20,772 nucleotides of DNA from NCBI GenBank assembly GCA_963578705.1, contig CAUZDT010000019.1, positions 1-20,772 of the forward strand, written 5' to 3'. Below the pieces are notes generated by a model, which was not told where the DNA came from, searched no databases, and saw only the letters and a list, made by a program, of their open reading frames with translations. Shown here one piece after another: positions 1 to 7,072 of the stretch. This DNA comes from UBA8886 sp963578705 (GTDB lineage Archaea; Thermoplasmatota; Poseidoniia; MGIII; CG-Epi1). Both the position numbers and the translations under genes were made by a program. Numbering within the stretch: position 1 is the stretch's first letter; each line of letters begins with the position of its first letter.

Positions 1-1
1 G

Positions 2-145
2 GCGATGAACATCGTGGATGTTTTGATTACTGGAGGTGCCATGCTTGCATGGTATACCATTCCACCAATGCTAATCGTAGGATTCCTGACACCGTGGCCC
101 TACAACTACTGGCGGCTGAAGAAGTACGGTCAAGCTTGTCACTGA
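2..145 (+). CDS. C-terminal end of a small membrane protein (DUF4396-like), 5' end outside window
   Basis: An open frame enters from the left edge and stops at TGA 143-145. Its 47 residues include a hydrophobic helix and end in PYNYWRLKKYGQACH. The pattern hydrophobic helix, then P-x-N-(Y/W)-W-x-(L/I)-K-K, then a short polar end is what I recall of DUF4396-type membrane proteins, often found near copper or heavy-metal genes; this family assignment is from memory of the motif. The frame overlaps the first part of a longer open frame that begins at 49 in another phase, and I judge this one to be the real coding frame because of its membrane-protein character. Base composition is AT-rich like the following gene and unlike most of the window. 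Confidence 0.55.
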   Translation, partial: AMNIVDVLITGGAMLAWYTIPPMLIVGFLTPWPYNYWRLKKYGQACH

Positions 146-219
146 AAACCATCTTCGATCTTGTCAGACCTGCCCATAAGGTCCCTAGAACTATCTGGAG
201 TTCAGACACACCTCTGACA

Positions 220-828
220 TTGAAGCCAAAACCCATCACTTTATTTTTTCTGGTTACGGGCCTTTGGATATTTGGTACGGGAGAAGCAATAATCATTGCA
301 TCCGGGATTGGAGTCAGTCCCTGGACAGTTTTAGCTCAGGGAATTGGCAAACAGACTGGTTTCTCAGTGGGCGAAGCAACTTTCATTGTCAGCATTCTGG
401 TTCTCTTTATGTGGGTACCATTGCGTGAAACACCAGGGATTGGGACCATCCTGAATGCCATATTGATTGCTATGGCCATCGATGTGATGGTACCTTTCCT
501 TCCAGAGCCCACGGAAACAGGCCCTGCCTTCATCCAGACAATTATTGGAGTCCTAGTGGTAGGGATCGGTAGCGGTTTCTATCTCACTGCGAATCTGGGT
601 CCGGGCCCGAGAGATGGATGGATGACAGGAATCCAGCGAAGAACCGATTGGCCAATCGGCCGCGTCAGAATTAGCATCGAGATTCTGGTTTTAAGTTTGG
701 GGATTGTTCTCGGTGGAACCTTTGGAATCGGGACAATTATATTTGCGATTGGGATTGGTCCAGTAGTAGCAATGAGCCTAGGTGTCGTCGGCCGCGTGTC
801 ACTGGCCGGCCGCCAGTCGCACTTATGA
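220..828 (+). CDS. YczE/YitT-like integral membrane protein
   Basis: The protein has about five to six hydrophobic segments. It carries the features I associate with YczE-type membrane proteins: GIGVSPWTVLAQGI after the first helix, PGIGTILNAILIAMAIDV in the middle, and ANLGPGPRDGWMTGI followed by a helix. The role of the family is not established; some members lie near transport or signalling genes. The frame is open from ATG 49, but residues before about 220 overlap the upstream membrane-protein end and do not look like family sequence. TTG 220 is chosen because it sits directly before the first helix (KPITLFFLVTGLW); the true start is uncertain and may be ATC 193 or CTG 214. The gene is much AT-richer than the rest of the window until about 780. 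Its last dozen codons (GRVSLAGRQSHL) are GC-rich and not family-like, so the C-terminus may have been replaced at a recombination junction. Confidence 0.75.
   Translation: MKPKPITLFFLVTGLWIFGTGEAIIIASGIGVSPWTVLAQGIGKQTGFSVGEATFIVSILVLFMWVPLRETPGIGTILNAILIAMAIDVMVPFLPEPTETGPAFIQTIIGVLVVGIGSGFYLTANLGPGPRDGWMTGIQRRTDWPIGRVRISIEILVLSLGIVLGGTFGIGTIIFAIGIGPVVAMSLGVVGRVSLAGRQSHL
801..817. repeat. 6-bp inverted repeat at the composition boundary
   Basis: ACTGGC at 801-806 and GCCAGT at 812-817 are perfect inverted copies separated by CGGCC. They lie in the last codons of the YczE-like gene, where AT-rich sequence switches to GC-rich sequence. The repeat is short and could be chance. Confidence 0.4.
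822..828 (+). promoter_or_regulatory. Box A (TATA-like) for the 854-1390 gene
   Basis: CTTATGA ends about 26 bp before ATG 854, the spacing expected if the mRNA starts at or next to the start codon. It contains the TGA stop (826-828) of the upstream gene. It is a weak match to the archaeal consensus and the call rests mainly on spacing. Confidence 0.4.
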
Positions 829-853
829 CTCCCACCCGCGTAGCTTCACAGTG

Positions 854-1390
854 ATGGGCGAAAGCGAATCGACCCCGGCGACCGCGCCTGCGGGCGGCGG
901 CCTCTTCTCCCGCATCCTGATGGGAATTCTGGGCCTGCTGCTGGGATTGTTGATGATTGCCGCTACCCTGTATCGAATTTTGGCGGAGTTTGGCAGGATA
1001 GACAGTAGTGATATTCCAGACGATATTGTTAATTCACTCCAGATTTTGCAGGCGCTGTACTACCTCGTGGCAGCCTTCTGCCTCGCCGTCATCGTCTCCT
1101 CGATTGCGACCTTCATCAACTTTGCGTGGGCGCGGAAGGCGCTCCTTGGTAGCACGGGGGCGATGTTCGTCCTGTTAGTCGGTTGCGGAATATCTGAATA
1201 CAGTATGCTTCAAACTGTATTCGGAGTCTACGATGTAGATTCTGAAGAAATTCACTGGCGATACAAGCCAATGACCTCCTTTTCGATGCTGATGGCCTAC
1301 ACCAGCCTGTTCTTCGGTGGCCTGATATGGCTCATCGACTACCTCGGTCGTGGCAGGAGTGAGGCCCCCGTCGCGAAGGATGGCGACTGA
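854..1390 (+). CDS. Hypothetical membrane protein with four predicted helices
   Basis: The 178-residue protein starts with a polar, Pro/Ala/Gly-rich stretch (MGESESTPATAPAGGG) and then has four hydrophobic segments at about residues 19-42, 62-87, 92-112 and 141-161. I do not recognise the family, and no catalytic motif is visible. The frame is open upstream to 782, but ATG 854 is preferred: it follows the YczE stop, has a box A-like element about 26 bp upstream, and the extra residues from 782 look non-coding. Composition is patchy, with AT-rich tracts around 960-1040 and 1180-1270 in an otherwise GC-rich gene, so it may belong partly to the same acquired segment as the genes to its left. Confidence 0.7.
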   Translation: MGESESTPATAPAGGGLFSRILMGILGLLLGLLMIAATLYRILAEFGRIDSSDIPDDIVNSLQILQALYYLVAAFCLAVIVSSIATFINFAWARKALLGSTGAMFVLLVGCGISEYSMLQTVFGVYDVDSEEIHWRYKPMTSFSMLMAYTSLFFGGLIWLIDYLGRGRSEAPVAKDGD

Positions 1391-1428
1391 AGCGCCCCGC
1401 CGCGTCACGCAAAACACGTTCCACGACC

Positions 1429-1436
1429 TTAATATA
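1429..1436 (+). promoter_or_regulatory. Box A for the propeller-thioredoxin gene
   Basis: TTAATATA is the strongest TATA-like element in the left third of the window. It lies 21-28 bp before ATG 1457, which predicts a leaderless transcript and supports ATG 1457 over ATG 1463. Confidence 0.65.
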
Positions 1437-1456
1437 GCGGTTGACCCCGCACGGCC

Positions 1457-3289
1457 ATGTGCATGTTACGGGCGCTGCTGCTCTCTTCGGTCGCACTGCT
1501 GGCTGCCGCAGCGCTGCTGGGTGCGCCTGCTGCGGCAGAGAAAGAGCTGCAGCCGGTCGTTCTCTCGGCGGGGCTGCCGGCGCAGCACATGTATCCAACG
1601 CTCACCGCGAGCGACGATACACTGCACGCGGTGTGGGTCGGCGGACAGGTCGGCTGGAACAAGTCAATGGACATCTGGTATTCACGCTCGCTTGACGATG
1701 GTGAGAACTGGGACCAGCCGCTGCGGCTCAATGCCGGCCCGGCGTCGGTGCTCTATCACCAACAGAAGCCGGCGCTGGTCGCCGACGGCGGCGACGTCTA
1801 CGTTTTCTGGAAGCCGCGCTCTGAGCCGATGCGATTCGTGATGGCCGCCTCGCACGACGGCGGGCTGACCTGGTCGGGCGAGCGTGAGGTCTTCGCCTTC
1901 GCCGACGGAATGGCGTGCAACTTCCCGGCGGCGGCGGTCGACGGGCAGGGCGTGCTGCACCTGGTTTACCAGCACGCCAATGCGAGCCATGAGGAGCGCT
2001 TCACCAGCCTGAAGCAGCTGCACGGAATCTGGAGCAGCGACGGCGGCGCGAACTGGAGTGAGCCGGTCGTACTCGACCCGTTCGACCGCGGCAACCGGCA
2101 GCGCGAGCCGGAGCTGGGCTATCCGTGCGAATGCTGCGCGCCAAGTATCGCGGGCGACCCCGAGGGCGGCATCCATCTGGTCTACCGCAATGTCTCCTAC
2201 TGGCCTGGCAATGACACCTGGTTCCAGACCATGGAATACCTGCGCTGGGACGGCGCGAGCCAGCCGCAGGCGAGCCTGCGTGTCTCTCCCTACTGGGTCA
2301 CCGGCGGGGTGGTCTGCCCCGAATCGGGGCCGGACGTCGTAGTGCAGCCTGACGGGGCGGTGCTAGTGGCGTGGAGCCAAAACTCCAACGCCAGCTACGC
2401 CACCCTGCAGGACGGTGCCTTCTCGCCGCCTACAGTGATGGGGCGTGGTTTACGCCCCTACCTGCAGCCCGATGAGATGGGCGTGACCGCCGTCTGGGCG
2501 GCCGGTGGTAGCGCGTATGGCAATATCTCGTTCAGCATCGCCGGCGGGAACGCCAATCTGCTGCCGCTGCCGGGCCAGCAGATTGAACCAGATGTCGCCG
2601 ATGGCGTGACCATCTTCCGCACACGTACCGACGCCAGCGGCGAGTGGGAGGTGGCAGTGTTGCTACTGCCGGCCAGCGGCGAAACGCCTGGCGAGGAACC
2701 GCCGGAGGAGCCGTCCGGCGCGGTCGCGACTGTTGGCGAGACGGCACCCGGCTTCACACTGGTTGACACCACCGGCAAAATCTTCTCGCTGGGGGACTAC
2801 CGTGGGCAAGTGGTCGTACTCGAGATGATGGCGACCTGGTGCGGCGTCTGCGCCATGACCGCCGCTGACACACTGATTCCACTACAGGCGCAAATCGACA
2901 ACGGCACGCTGACGGGCATCGCCATCATCTCAGTCGGCGCCGACCGGCTTGAGACTAACACAATGCTCACCGAGCTGGCGGCCGAGAAAGGCTACGGCTG
3001 GCGCCACGCCATCGACACCAATGGTGCGGCCATTGCCGAGAACTACGAGGCGATGCCAGTGCCGCGGCTGGCGGTCATCGCCCCCGACGGTAACGTCGCC
3101 TTCCTGCACCGCGGCTACATCTCGCTGGCCGACCTGCAGCCGCAGGTCGTTGCGGCGCAGGACGCAGGCGAGTCAAAGGAGCCGCAGGCGGGCGAGCCGC
3201 TGGACGAGGGCAGCTCCATCCCGGCGCTGCCGCTGGCTGGCACCATCGGTGCGCTGGCGGTCGCGGCGCGACGGCGAAGACCACTTTAG
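1457..3289 (+). CDS. Secreted sialidase-like (BNR) beta-propeller fused to a TlpA/peroxiredoxin-like thioredoxin domain, C-terminally anchored
   Basis: The 610-residue protein has a signal peptide (about 1-27, cleavage near APAAAE). A propeller region follows to about residue 400, with three Asp-box motifs: SLDDGENW 78-85, SHDGGLTW 132-139 and SSDGGANW 193-200. A cysteine cluster, PCECCAP, lies in the middle of the propeller, a pattern I associate with bacterial secreted sialidase-like proteins. After a Pro/Glu linker comes a thioredoxin-fold domain (about 418-565) opening with VGETAPGFTLVDTTGK and carrying WCGVC, with redox cysteines 462 and 465, as in TlpA/ResA-type thiol-disulfide reductases. 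The C-terminus is SSIPALPLAGTIGALA plus an Arg cluster, resembling a sorting or anchoring tail. Sialidase activity cannot be claimed: the Arg triad was not verified, and many Asp-box propellers are not sialidases. It likely acts outside the cell on thiols or extracellular protein. It begins a block that leads to ccmF. Confidence 0.82.
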   Translation: MCMLRALLLSSVALLAAAALLGAPAAAEKELQPVVLSAGLPAQHMYPTLTASDDTLHAVWVGGQVGWNKSMDIWYSRSLDDGENWDQPLRLNAGPASVLYHQQKPALVADGGDVYVFWKPRSEPMRFVMAASHDGGLTWSGEREVFAFADGMACNFPAAAVDGQGVLHLVYQHANASHEERFTSLKQLHGIWSSDGGANWSEPVVLDPFDRGNRQREPELGYPCECCAPSIAGDPEGGIHLVYRNVSYWPGNDTWFQTMEYLRWDGASQPQASLRVSPYWVTGGVVCPESGPDVVVQPDGAVLVAWSQNSNASYATLQDGAFSPPTVMGRGLRPYLQPDEMGVTAVWAAGGSAYGNISFSIAGGNANLLPLPGQQIEPDVADGVTIFRTRTDASGEWEVAVLLLPASGETPGEEPPEEPSGAVATVGETAPGFTLVDTTGKIFSLGDYRGQVVVLEMMATWCGVCAMTAADTLIPLQAQIDNGTLTGIAIISVGADRLETNTMLTELAAEKGYGWRHAIDTNGAAIAENYEAMPVPRLAVIAPDGNVAFLHRGYISLADLQPQVVAAQDAGESKEPQAGEPLDEGSSIPALPLAGTIGALAVAARRRRPL

Positions 3290-3290
3290 C
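3284..3290 (+). promoter_or_regulatory. Box A-like element overlapping the previous stop codon
   Basis: CTTTAGC contains the TAG stop (3287-3289) of the preceding gene and lies about 24 bp before ATG 3311, consistent with a leaderless transcript of the small membrane gene. Assigned by spacing. Confidence 0.4.
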
Positions 3291-3310
3291 GGGGGGGCGA
3301 CTGGCGCATC

Positions 3311-3505
3311 ATGAACGAGCGACTGCGGGCAGCGCTGCCATTGCTGGTGCTGGGGTGCGGCTGCTACGGCGGCGCGGCACTCGGCTGGACCGCGGGCGCC
3401 GCCGCCAGCTCGGCAGTGCTACTCTGGCTCTTCTCGCTCTACCCCCTGCTGATACTGGTTGGCGCCGGCTTCCTGGCCGCCGGCTGGATACGGTGGAAAC
3501 AGTGA
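3311..3505 (+). CDS. Small two-helix membrane protein
   Basis: The 64-residue protein has a short basic start (MNERLR), two hydrophobic segments (about 8-30 and 35-58) and the polar end RWKQ. It fits tightly between two real genes: 21 bp after the previous stop, and its TGA overlaps the next ATG by one base (TGATG at 3503-3507), which suggests translational coupling with the secreted thioredoxin-like protein. No family is recognised. Its size and its place in a block ending with ccmF invite comparison with small cytochrome-maturation subunits such as CcmD, but I see no sequence motif to support that. It could also be a partner or membrane tether of the downstream thioredoxin. Confidence 0.6.
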   Translation: MNERLRAALPLLVLGCGCYGGAALGWTAGAAASSAVLLWLFSLYPLLILVGAGFLAAGWIRWKQ

Positions 3506-4347
3506 TGGCTTCGCGCAGCGGAGCCGTAACTGCAGGTGCACTCCTGCTGGCGCTGCTGCTCATGCCGGCCATGCCCGCCAGCCATCCCGGCGATGCGCCC
3601 GAGCAACGGCTGGCACTGGTTGAGTATTTCACCGCCACCTGGTGCCCGCCCTGTGTTCAGGGCGGGCTGGCGCTCGAGGCGGTGGCCGACATGGACGATG
3701 TAGCGGTGCTCGCCTACCACCCGCTCGAGGACGACCCGTTCGGCTCGCCCGCTATCGAGGAGCGACTGGAACTCTACGAGGTCAGCGGCTTCCCGACCTT
3801 CGTCATCAACGGCGGCGGCCGGCTCGAGGGTGCCAGCAGCCAGTCGGGCACCGAGGAACAATACCGGCAGCTCTTCGCGGCGAACCACCCCGCGGAAGGC
3901 ATCGGCGTGCGCGTCGCCGCACCGCAGGTCGCCAACAGCACGGCTGTGCTGGCGGCGCAGGCGACCGGCGCGCTGCCGGAAGGCAACGGCTGGGAGCTGT
4001 GGCTGGTGCTCTACGAGGACCACCGCTACTGGTATGGCTGGGACGGCGAAGGCAACGGCTCGAACGGGATGCGACTGCACCGCTGGACTGTCCGCACGAT
4101 TGCCGAACCGGAGCCGCTCTCGACGGAGGAGGTCAACCGCACAGTCGTGCTCGAGACGGACTGGGACCGCGATAACCTGGGCGTGGTGGCGTTCATCCAG
4201 AACAACGTGACGCGGGAGGTGCTGGTGGCGGGCTTCAGCGGCCCCGCGTTCCATCGCGCCGAACTGCCCGAACAGGGGCTGCCGGCGCCCGGCGCGCTGC
4301 TGCCGCTGCTGGGCGTCGCGGCGCTGCGGCGGTGGCGCAACCGTTAA
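3505..4347 (+). CDS. Secreted thioredoxin-like protein with CPPC motif and C-terminal anchor
   Basis: The 280-residue protein has a signal peptide (about 1-26), then a thioredoxin-like start LVEYFTATWCPPCVQG with the redox pair in CPPC near residues 48-51. VSGFPTFVING supplies the cis-proline segment expected of the thioredoxin fold. The second half (about 125-255) is beta-rich and resembles the C-terminal part of Omp28-like proteins in pattern only. It ends GLPAPGALLPLLGVAAL plus RRWRNR, an anchoring-type tail. ATG 3505 is chosen over the upstream extension to 3355 because it starts a signal peptide and overlaps the preceding stop by one base, with GGTGG 8 bp upstream as a possible ribosome site. 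Role: extracytoplasmic thiol-disulfide exchange, plausibly reducing haem-binding cysteines before haem ligation given ccmF downstream; this link is inferred from context. Confidence 0.82.
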   Translation: MASRSGAVTAGALLLALLLMPAMPASHPGDAPEQRLALVEYFTATWCPPCVQGGLALEAVADMDDVAVLAYHPLEDDPFGSPAIEERLELYEVSGFPTFVINGGGRLEGASSQSGTEEQYRQLFAANHPAEGIGVRVAAPQVANSTAVLAAQATGALPEGNGWELWLVLYEDHRYWYGWDGEGNGSNGMRLHRWTVRTIAEPEPLSTEEVNRTVVLETDWDRDNLGVVAFIQNNVTREVLVAGFSGPAFHRAELPEQGLPAPGALLPLLGVAALRRWRNR

Positions 4348-4349
4348 AG
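4343..4349 (+). promoter_or_regulatory. Box A-like element overlapping the previous stop codon
   Basis: GTTAAAG contains the TAA stop (4345-4347) of the preceding gene and lies about 25 bp before ATG 4372, predicting a leaderless transcript. Confidence 0.45.
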
Positions 4350-4371
4350 GCGCGTCCGCGAGACCACCGCC

Positions 4372-4884
4372 ATGCGCCTGCTCGCACTGTTTGTGCTGAT
4401 GCTGTTGATTCCAGCGGCAGCAGCCGAGGCGAACCACAATCCACAGGAAGTGGACGATGGCGACCTGTTCCAGGCGTGGATTGACATTGACGGATCCTAC
4501 GAGGAAGTGAAATTCTATGTCTGCACGCTGGCGGAGCCGTTCACCTGCTACGCGCCGCAGAAGGTGCCGCGCGACGAGGCCGAAGCCAACGGTGACGGCA
4601 GCTACCGCTACAGCTTCACGCACGAGGTGGATGAGGGGACCTACCCCGGCTACCGCTACGAGCTCTGCACCGGCGACTGCAAGGACGATAACAGCACCAA
4701 GACGCCCGCTGGCGCCGACGACCAGTATCCGGGGCTGGAGATCGTCGACCTGAACGACAGCGGCAGCTACTACTTCAAGGTCGAACGCAAGGCAGCGCCC
4801 GCCGCGGAAGAGGACGAAGGGCTGCCGGCACTCGCGCTGCCAGTCGCCGCCATCGCGATTGCGTGGGTCGCGCGGCGACAGTAG
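4372..4884 (+). CDS. Small secreted anchored protein of unknown function
   Basis: The 170-residue protein has a signal peptide (about 1-20, ending AAAAEA), an acidic beta-rich body, and the tail EGLPALALPVAAIAIAWVA plus RRQ. The body contains four cysteines in two pairs (VCTLAEPFTC and LCTGDC) that could form disulfides, which fits a neighbourhood rich in secreted thiol-redox proteins. No family is recognised; the body resembles a single Ig-like or carbohydrate-binding-like beta sandwich. It lies 24 bp after the thioredoxin-like gene and 43 bp before ccmF. It could be a substrate of the neighbouring thioredoxins or an accessory to cytochrome c maturation; neither is shown by the sequence. Confidence 0.72.
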   Translation: MRLLALFVLMLLIPAAAAEANHNPQEVDDGDLFQAWIDIDGSYEEVKFYVCTLAEPFTCYAPQKVPRDEAEANGDGSYRYSFTHEVDEGTYPGYRYELCTGDCKDDNSTKTPAGADDQYPGLEIVDLNDSGSYYFKVERKAAPAAEEDEGLPALALPVAAIAIAWVARRQ

Positions 4885-4900
4885 CGGGGCGGAATAACCG

Positions 4901-4906
4901 TAATAT
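4901..4906 (+). promoter_or_regulatory. Box A for ccmF
   Basis: TAATAT lies 22-27 bp before ATG 4928 but only 10-15 bp before the alternative TTG 4916. This favours ATG 4928 as the start and a leaderless mRNA. Confidence 0.55.
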
Positions 4907-4927
4907 CACCCCCGGTTGCGCCTGCCG

Positions 4928-6928
4928 ATGAACCCGGGCGACCTGCTGCTGCACCTGAACCCGCTGCTGCTGCTGGCGTCGCTCGCCGCCGGGGCGCTGC
5001 ACTTGCGCGACGGCGACCCGGAGAAGCGGCTGCTGCAGCGCGTCTCACTGGGGCTGCTGCTGGGCTCGCTGACCGCCAGCCTGCTGCTGCTCGGCTCCTA
5101 CTTCTACCGCACCGCGCTCGAGTTCGAGTATGTCGCCGACTACTCGGCGCTCGAGCTACCGCTGCGCTACAAGCTGGCAGGCGTCTGGGCCGGCCGCGAC
5201 GGGACGCTGCTCATCTGGTGCTGGGCCGCCGCGCTGGCGCTCAACTGGGAACTGTGGCGCGGCGCGGCGGCCGGCGCGGCTGACGCCCGTGGCGCTGGTG
5301 CGCGGCGCCGTGGTGACGCGCACCAGCAACGAGTGTTGGTGCTCTTCACTTCGGGCATCCTGCTGGCGCTGGCGGCCATCCAGCTCAAGATTAACCCGTT
5401 CACGCTCTCCGACCCAGTCACGACCGCGGGGCGCGGGCTGAACCCGCTGCTGCAATCCCCATGGATGACCATCCATCCGCCGATAGTCTTCACCGCCTAC
5501 GGCTTTGCGGTGCCGCTCTACGCGGCGGGGCTGGCGGCGCTGGTGGCGCGCGGCGACGCGTGGCTCGACGTGGGGCGGCGCTGGGCGCGCTGGTTCTGGC
5601 TGCTGAGCGCGAGCGCGCTGACGATGGGGGGCTACTGGGCCTACACGACGCTCGGCTGGGGCGGCTTCTGGGCGTGGGATCCGGTCGAGACGTCTGGGCT
5701 GCTGCCGTGGCTGGTGGGCACCACGTTCCTGCACACGGCGGTGATGGGGAAGCGCAAGCGCCACTACGCGCTGCTGGGGCCGCTGCTGGCGATGATGGTG
5801 CTGCTGCTGGTGCTGTTCGAGTCGTTCGTCACCCGCGGCGGTATCTGGCTCTCGGTGCACGCCTTCCTGCCGTCGCAGGGCGAAAACGCCGCGCAGCGGT
5901 TCATGAGCATAATCGCCGACGACGCGTCGGTCAAAGGGCTGGTGCTGCTGCTCGGCAGCTGCCTGGCGGCGACCGGTTTCACGACGGCGCGCGCCTACTC
6001 GCGCGCGCCGCCGTCCGAGCCGCAGCAGCGCGAGACGCTCGAGGAATGGCTCGACGAGGATACCACCTTTTTCGGCGCCATCTACACCCAGCTACTCATC
6101 CTGACCGTGACACTGGTGCTGCTGCTGATGGGGGTCAACGGCTACCTACCCAGCTTCGTCTTCGAGACCCGGCTGGCGCTGTTCGTCGCACTGCTGGCAG
6201 CGTTCTTCGCCATCTACACGCTCCAGCGCTGGCATCCGGTGCGCCAGCTGCTCGGCTGGTGTGTCGCCGCCGCCGGCGCGAGCGCCATCCTGGGGATGCT
6301 GCTGCTCGGCGCACGTCCCGGCTCGTGGATGGCAGGCGCGGCGCTGCCGTGGGCCGCGCTCGCCGGCTACGCGGCGCTGCGCTATCTCTGGAGCTACCGC
6401 GGTAAGCCGCTGCTGCCGCGGCTACGCGCGTGGGGGCCCTACATCGCGCACCTGGGCATCATCCTGGTCGCGCTCGGCTACGGCGTTTCCTACGGGCTCG
6501 ACCAAGTCGAGACCATCGAGCTGGAGGAGGGCGGCTCGACCGAGGCGGCCGGCTTCACGGTGACGCTCAACGACGTCGCAATGCGCCCCGGCGAGGAGAA
6601 CCGGCTCGAGGCGCAGTTCCGGCTGCACCGCGGCGAGCGGCTCGTGGTCGACGGCACCGCCGCCAGAATCAACACCGCCGGCACCGCCGAATGGCGCACG
6701 CTCATCTACCTTGAGCACCACTTGGACCGCGACATTTACGTCACGCTGAACGAGGTGTGGATTGATACCGAGGGAGACGAGCCGAGCCGCGCCACGCTCA
6801 CCGTGCGGCAGATTCCCGGCATTATGCTGGTCTGGACCGGCGCGCTGCTAACGACGGGGGGCATGGCGCTCACGATTTTCACCGACTGGGCGCCGGGGAA
6901 GCGGTGGCTGCGAAAGGTGGGGAAGTAA
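4928..6928 (+). CDS. ccmF: Cytochrome c-type biogenesis protein CcmF (haem lyase subunit)
   Basis: The 666-residue protein has many membrane helices and the features of the CcmF/CcsA haem-handling family. These are MTIHPPIVFTAYG near residue 180 (His183), the tryptophan-rich WWD signature WGGFWAWDPVE at 244-254, and a soluble beta-rich segment (about 520-630) before the last helix, as in CcmF. Length is close to the usual 630-660. In the family the protein acts in the membrane to deliver haem to CXXCH motifs of exported apocytochrome c. CcmE, CcmC and CcmA/B are not in this window, so the pathway must be completed elsewhere if it operates. A Gly/Ala/Arg-rich stretch at about 114-136 looks like a local loop expansion. 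The two secreted thioredoxin-fold proteins upstream would suit the thiol-reducing side of the pathway. Confidence 0.93.
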   Translation: MNPGDLLLHLNPLLLLASLAAGALHLRDGDPEKRLLQRVSLGLLLGSLTASLLLLGSYFYRTALEFEYVADYSALELPLRYKLAGVWAGRDGTLLIWCWAAALALNWELWRGAAAGAADARGAGARRRGDAHQQRVLVLFTSGILLALAAIQLKINPFTLSDPVTTAGRGLNPLLQSPWMTIHPPIVFTAYGFAVPLYAAGLAALVARGDAWLDVGRRWARWFWLLSASALTMGGYWAYTTLGWGGFWAWDPVETSGLLPWLVGTTFLHTAVMGKRKRHYALLGPLLAMMVLLLVLFESFVTRGGIWLSVHAFLPSQGENAAQRFMSIIADDASVKGLVLLLGSCLAATGFTTARAYSRAPPSEPQQRETLEEWLDEDTTFFGAIYTQLLILTVTLVLLLMGVNGYLPSFVFETRLALFVALLAAFFAIYTLQRWHPVRQLLGWCVAAAGASAILGMLLLGARPGSWMAGAALPWAALAGYAALRYLWSYRGKPLLPRLRAWGPYIAHLGIILVALGYGVSYGLDQVETIELEEGGSTEAAGFTVTLNDVAMRPGEENRLEAQFRLHRGERLVVDGTAARINTAGTAEWRTLIYLEHHLDRDIYVTLNEVWIDTEGDEPSRATLTVRQIPGIMLVWTGALLTTGGMALTIFTDWAPGKRWLRKVGK

Positions 6929-6931
6929 GGA

Positions 6932-6997
6932 TTAATCAGGCTGGGCAAGGTGCTCCACCTCTTTCAGCGCCGTCCACGCAGCATTGCTATCGCGAAA
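6932..6997 (-). pseudogene. Possible decayed C-terminal gene fragment
   Basis: Between a TAG at 6998-7000 and a TAA at 6932-6934 the minus strand reads 21 codons whose end, AAWTALKEVEHLAQPD, looks like an amphipathic C-terminal helix. No start codon or upstream body is present, and a direct repeat interrupts the sequence just beyond. It may be the remnant of a lost gene or chance. Confidence 0.25.
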
Positions 6998-7023
6998 CTA
7001 GAGACAAGTAAAACTAGAGACAA
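6995..7023. repeat. 13-bp direct repeat
   Basis: AAACTAGAGACAA occurs at 6995-7007 and again at 7011-7023, a 16-bp period, in the gene-free stretch between ccmF and the SRP RNA gene. The copies are identical. Function unknown; it could be a small duplication left by an excision or a regulator-binding pair. Confidence 0.7.
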
Positions 7024-7072
7024 TAAGGCCGGATGGATTTCAAGCCTTGTCTGAATAAGAGGCTATATTCGG

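Noticed and set aside
49..219. N-terminal extension of the YczE-like protein from ATG 49
   Set aside because: It overlaps another frame (to 145) that reads as the end of a membrane protein, and the extra residues lack membrane or family character.
3311..3505. Assigning the 64-residue protein as CcmD
   Set aside because: Only size, hydrophobicity and neighbourhood agree; no sequence motif supports it.
3439..4623. Long antisense open frame over the thioredoxin-like gene
   Set aside because: Arg/His/Gln-rich composition typical of a GC-rich shadow frame; no domain or start context.
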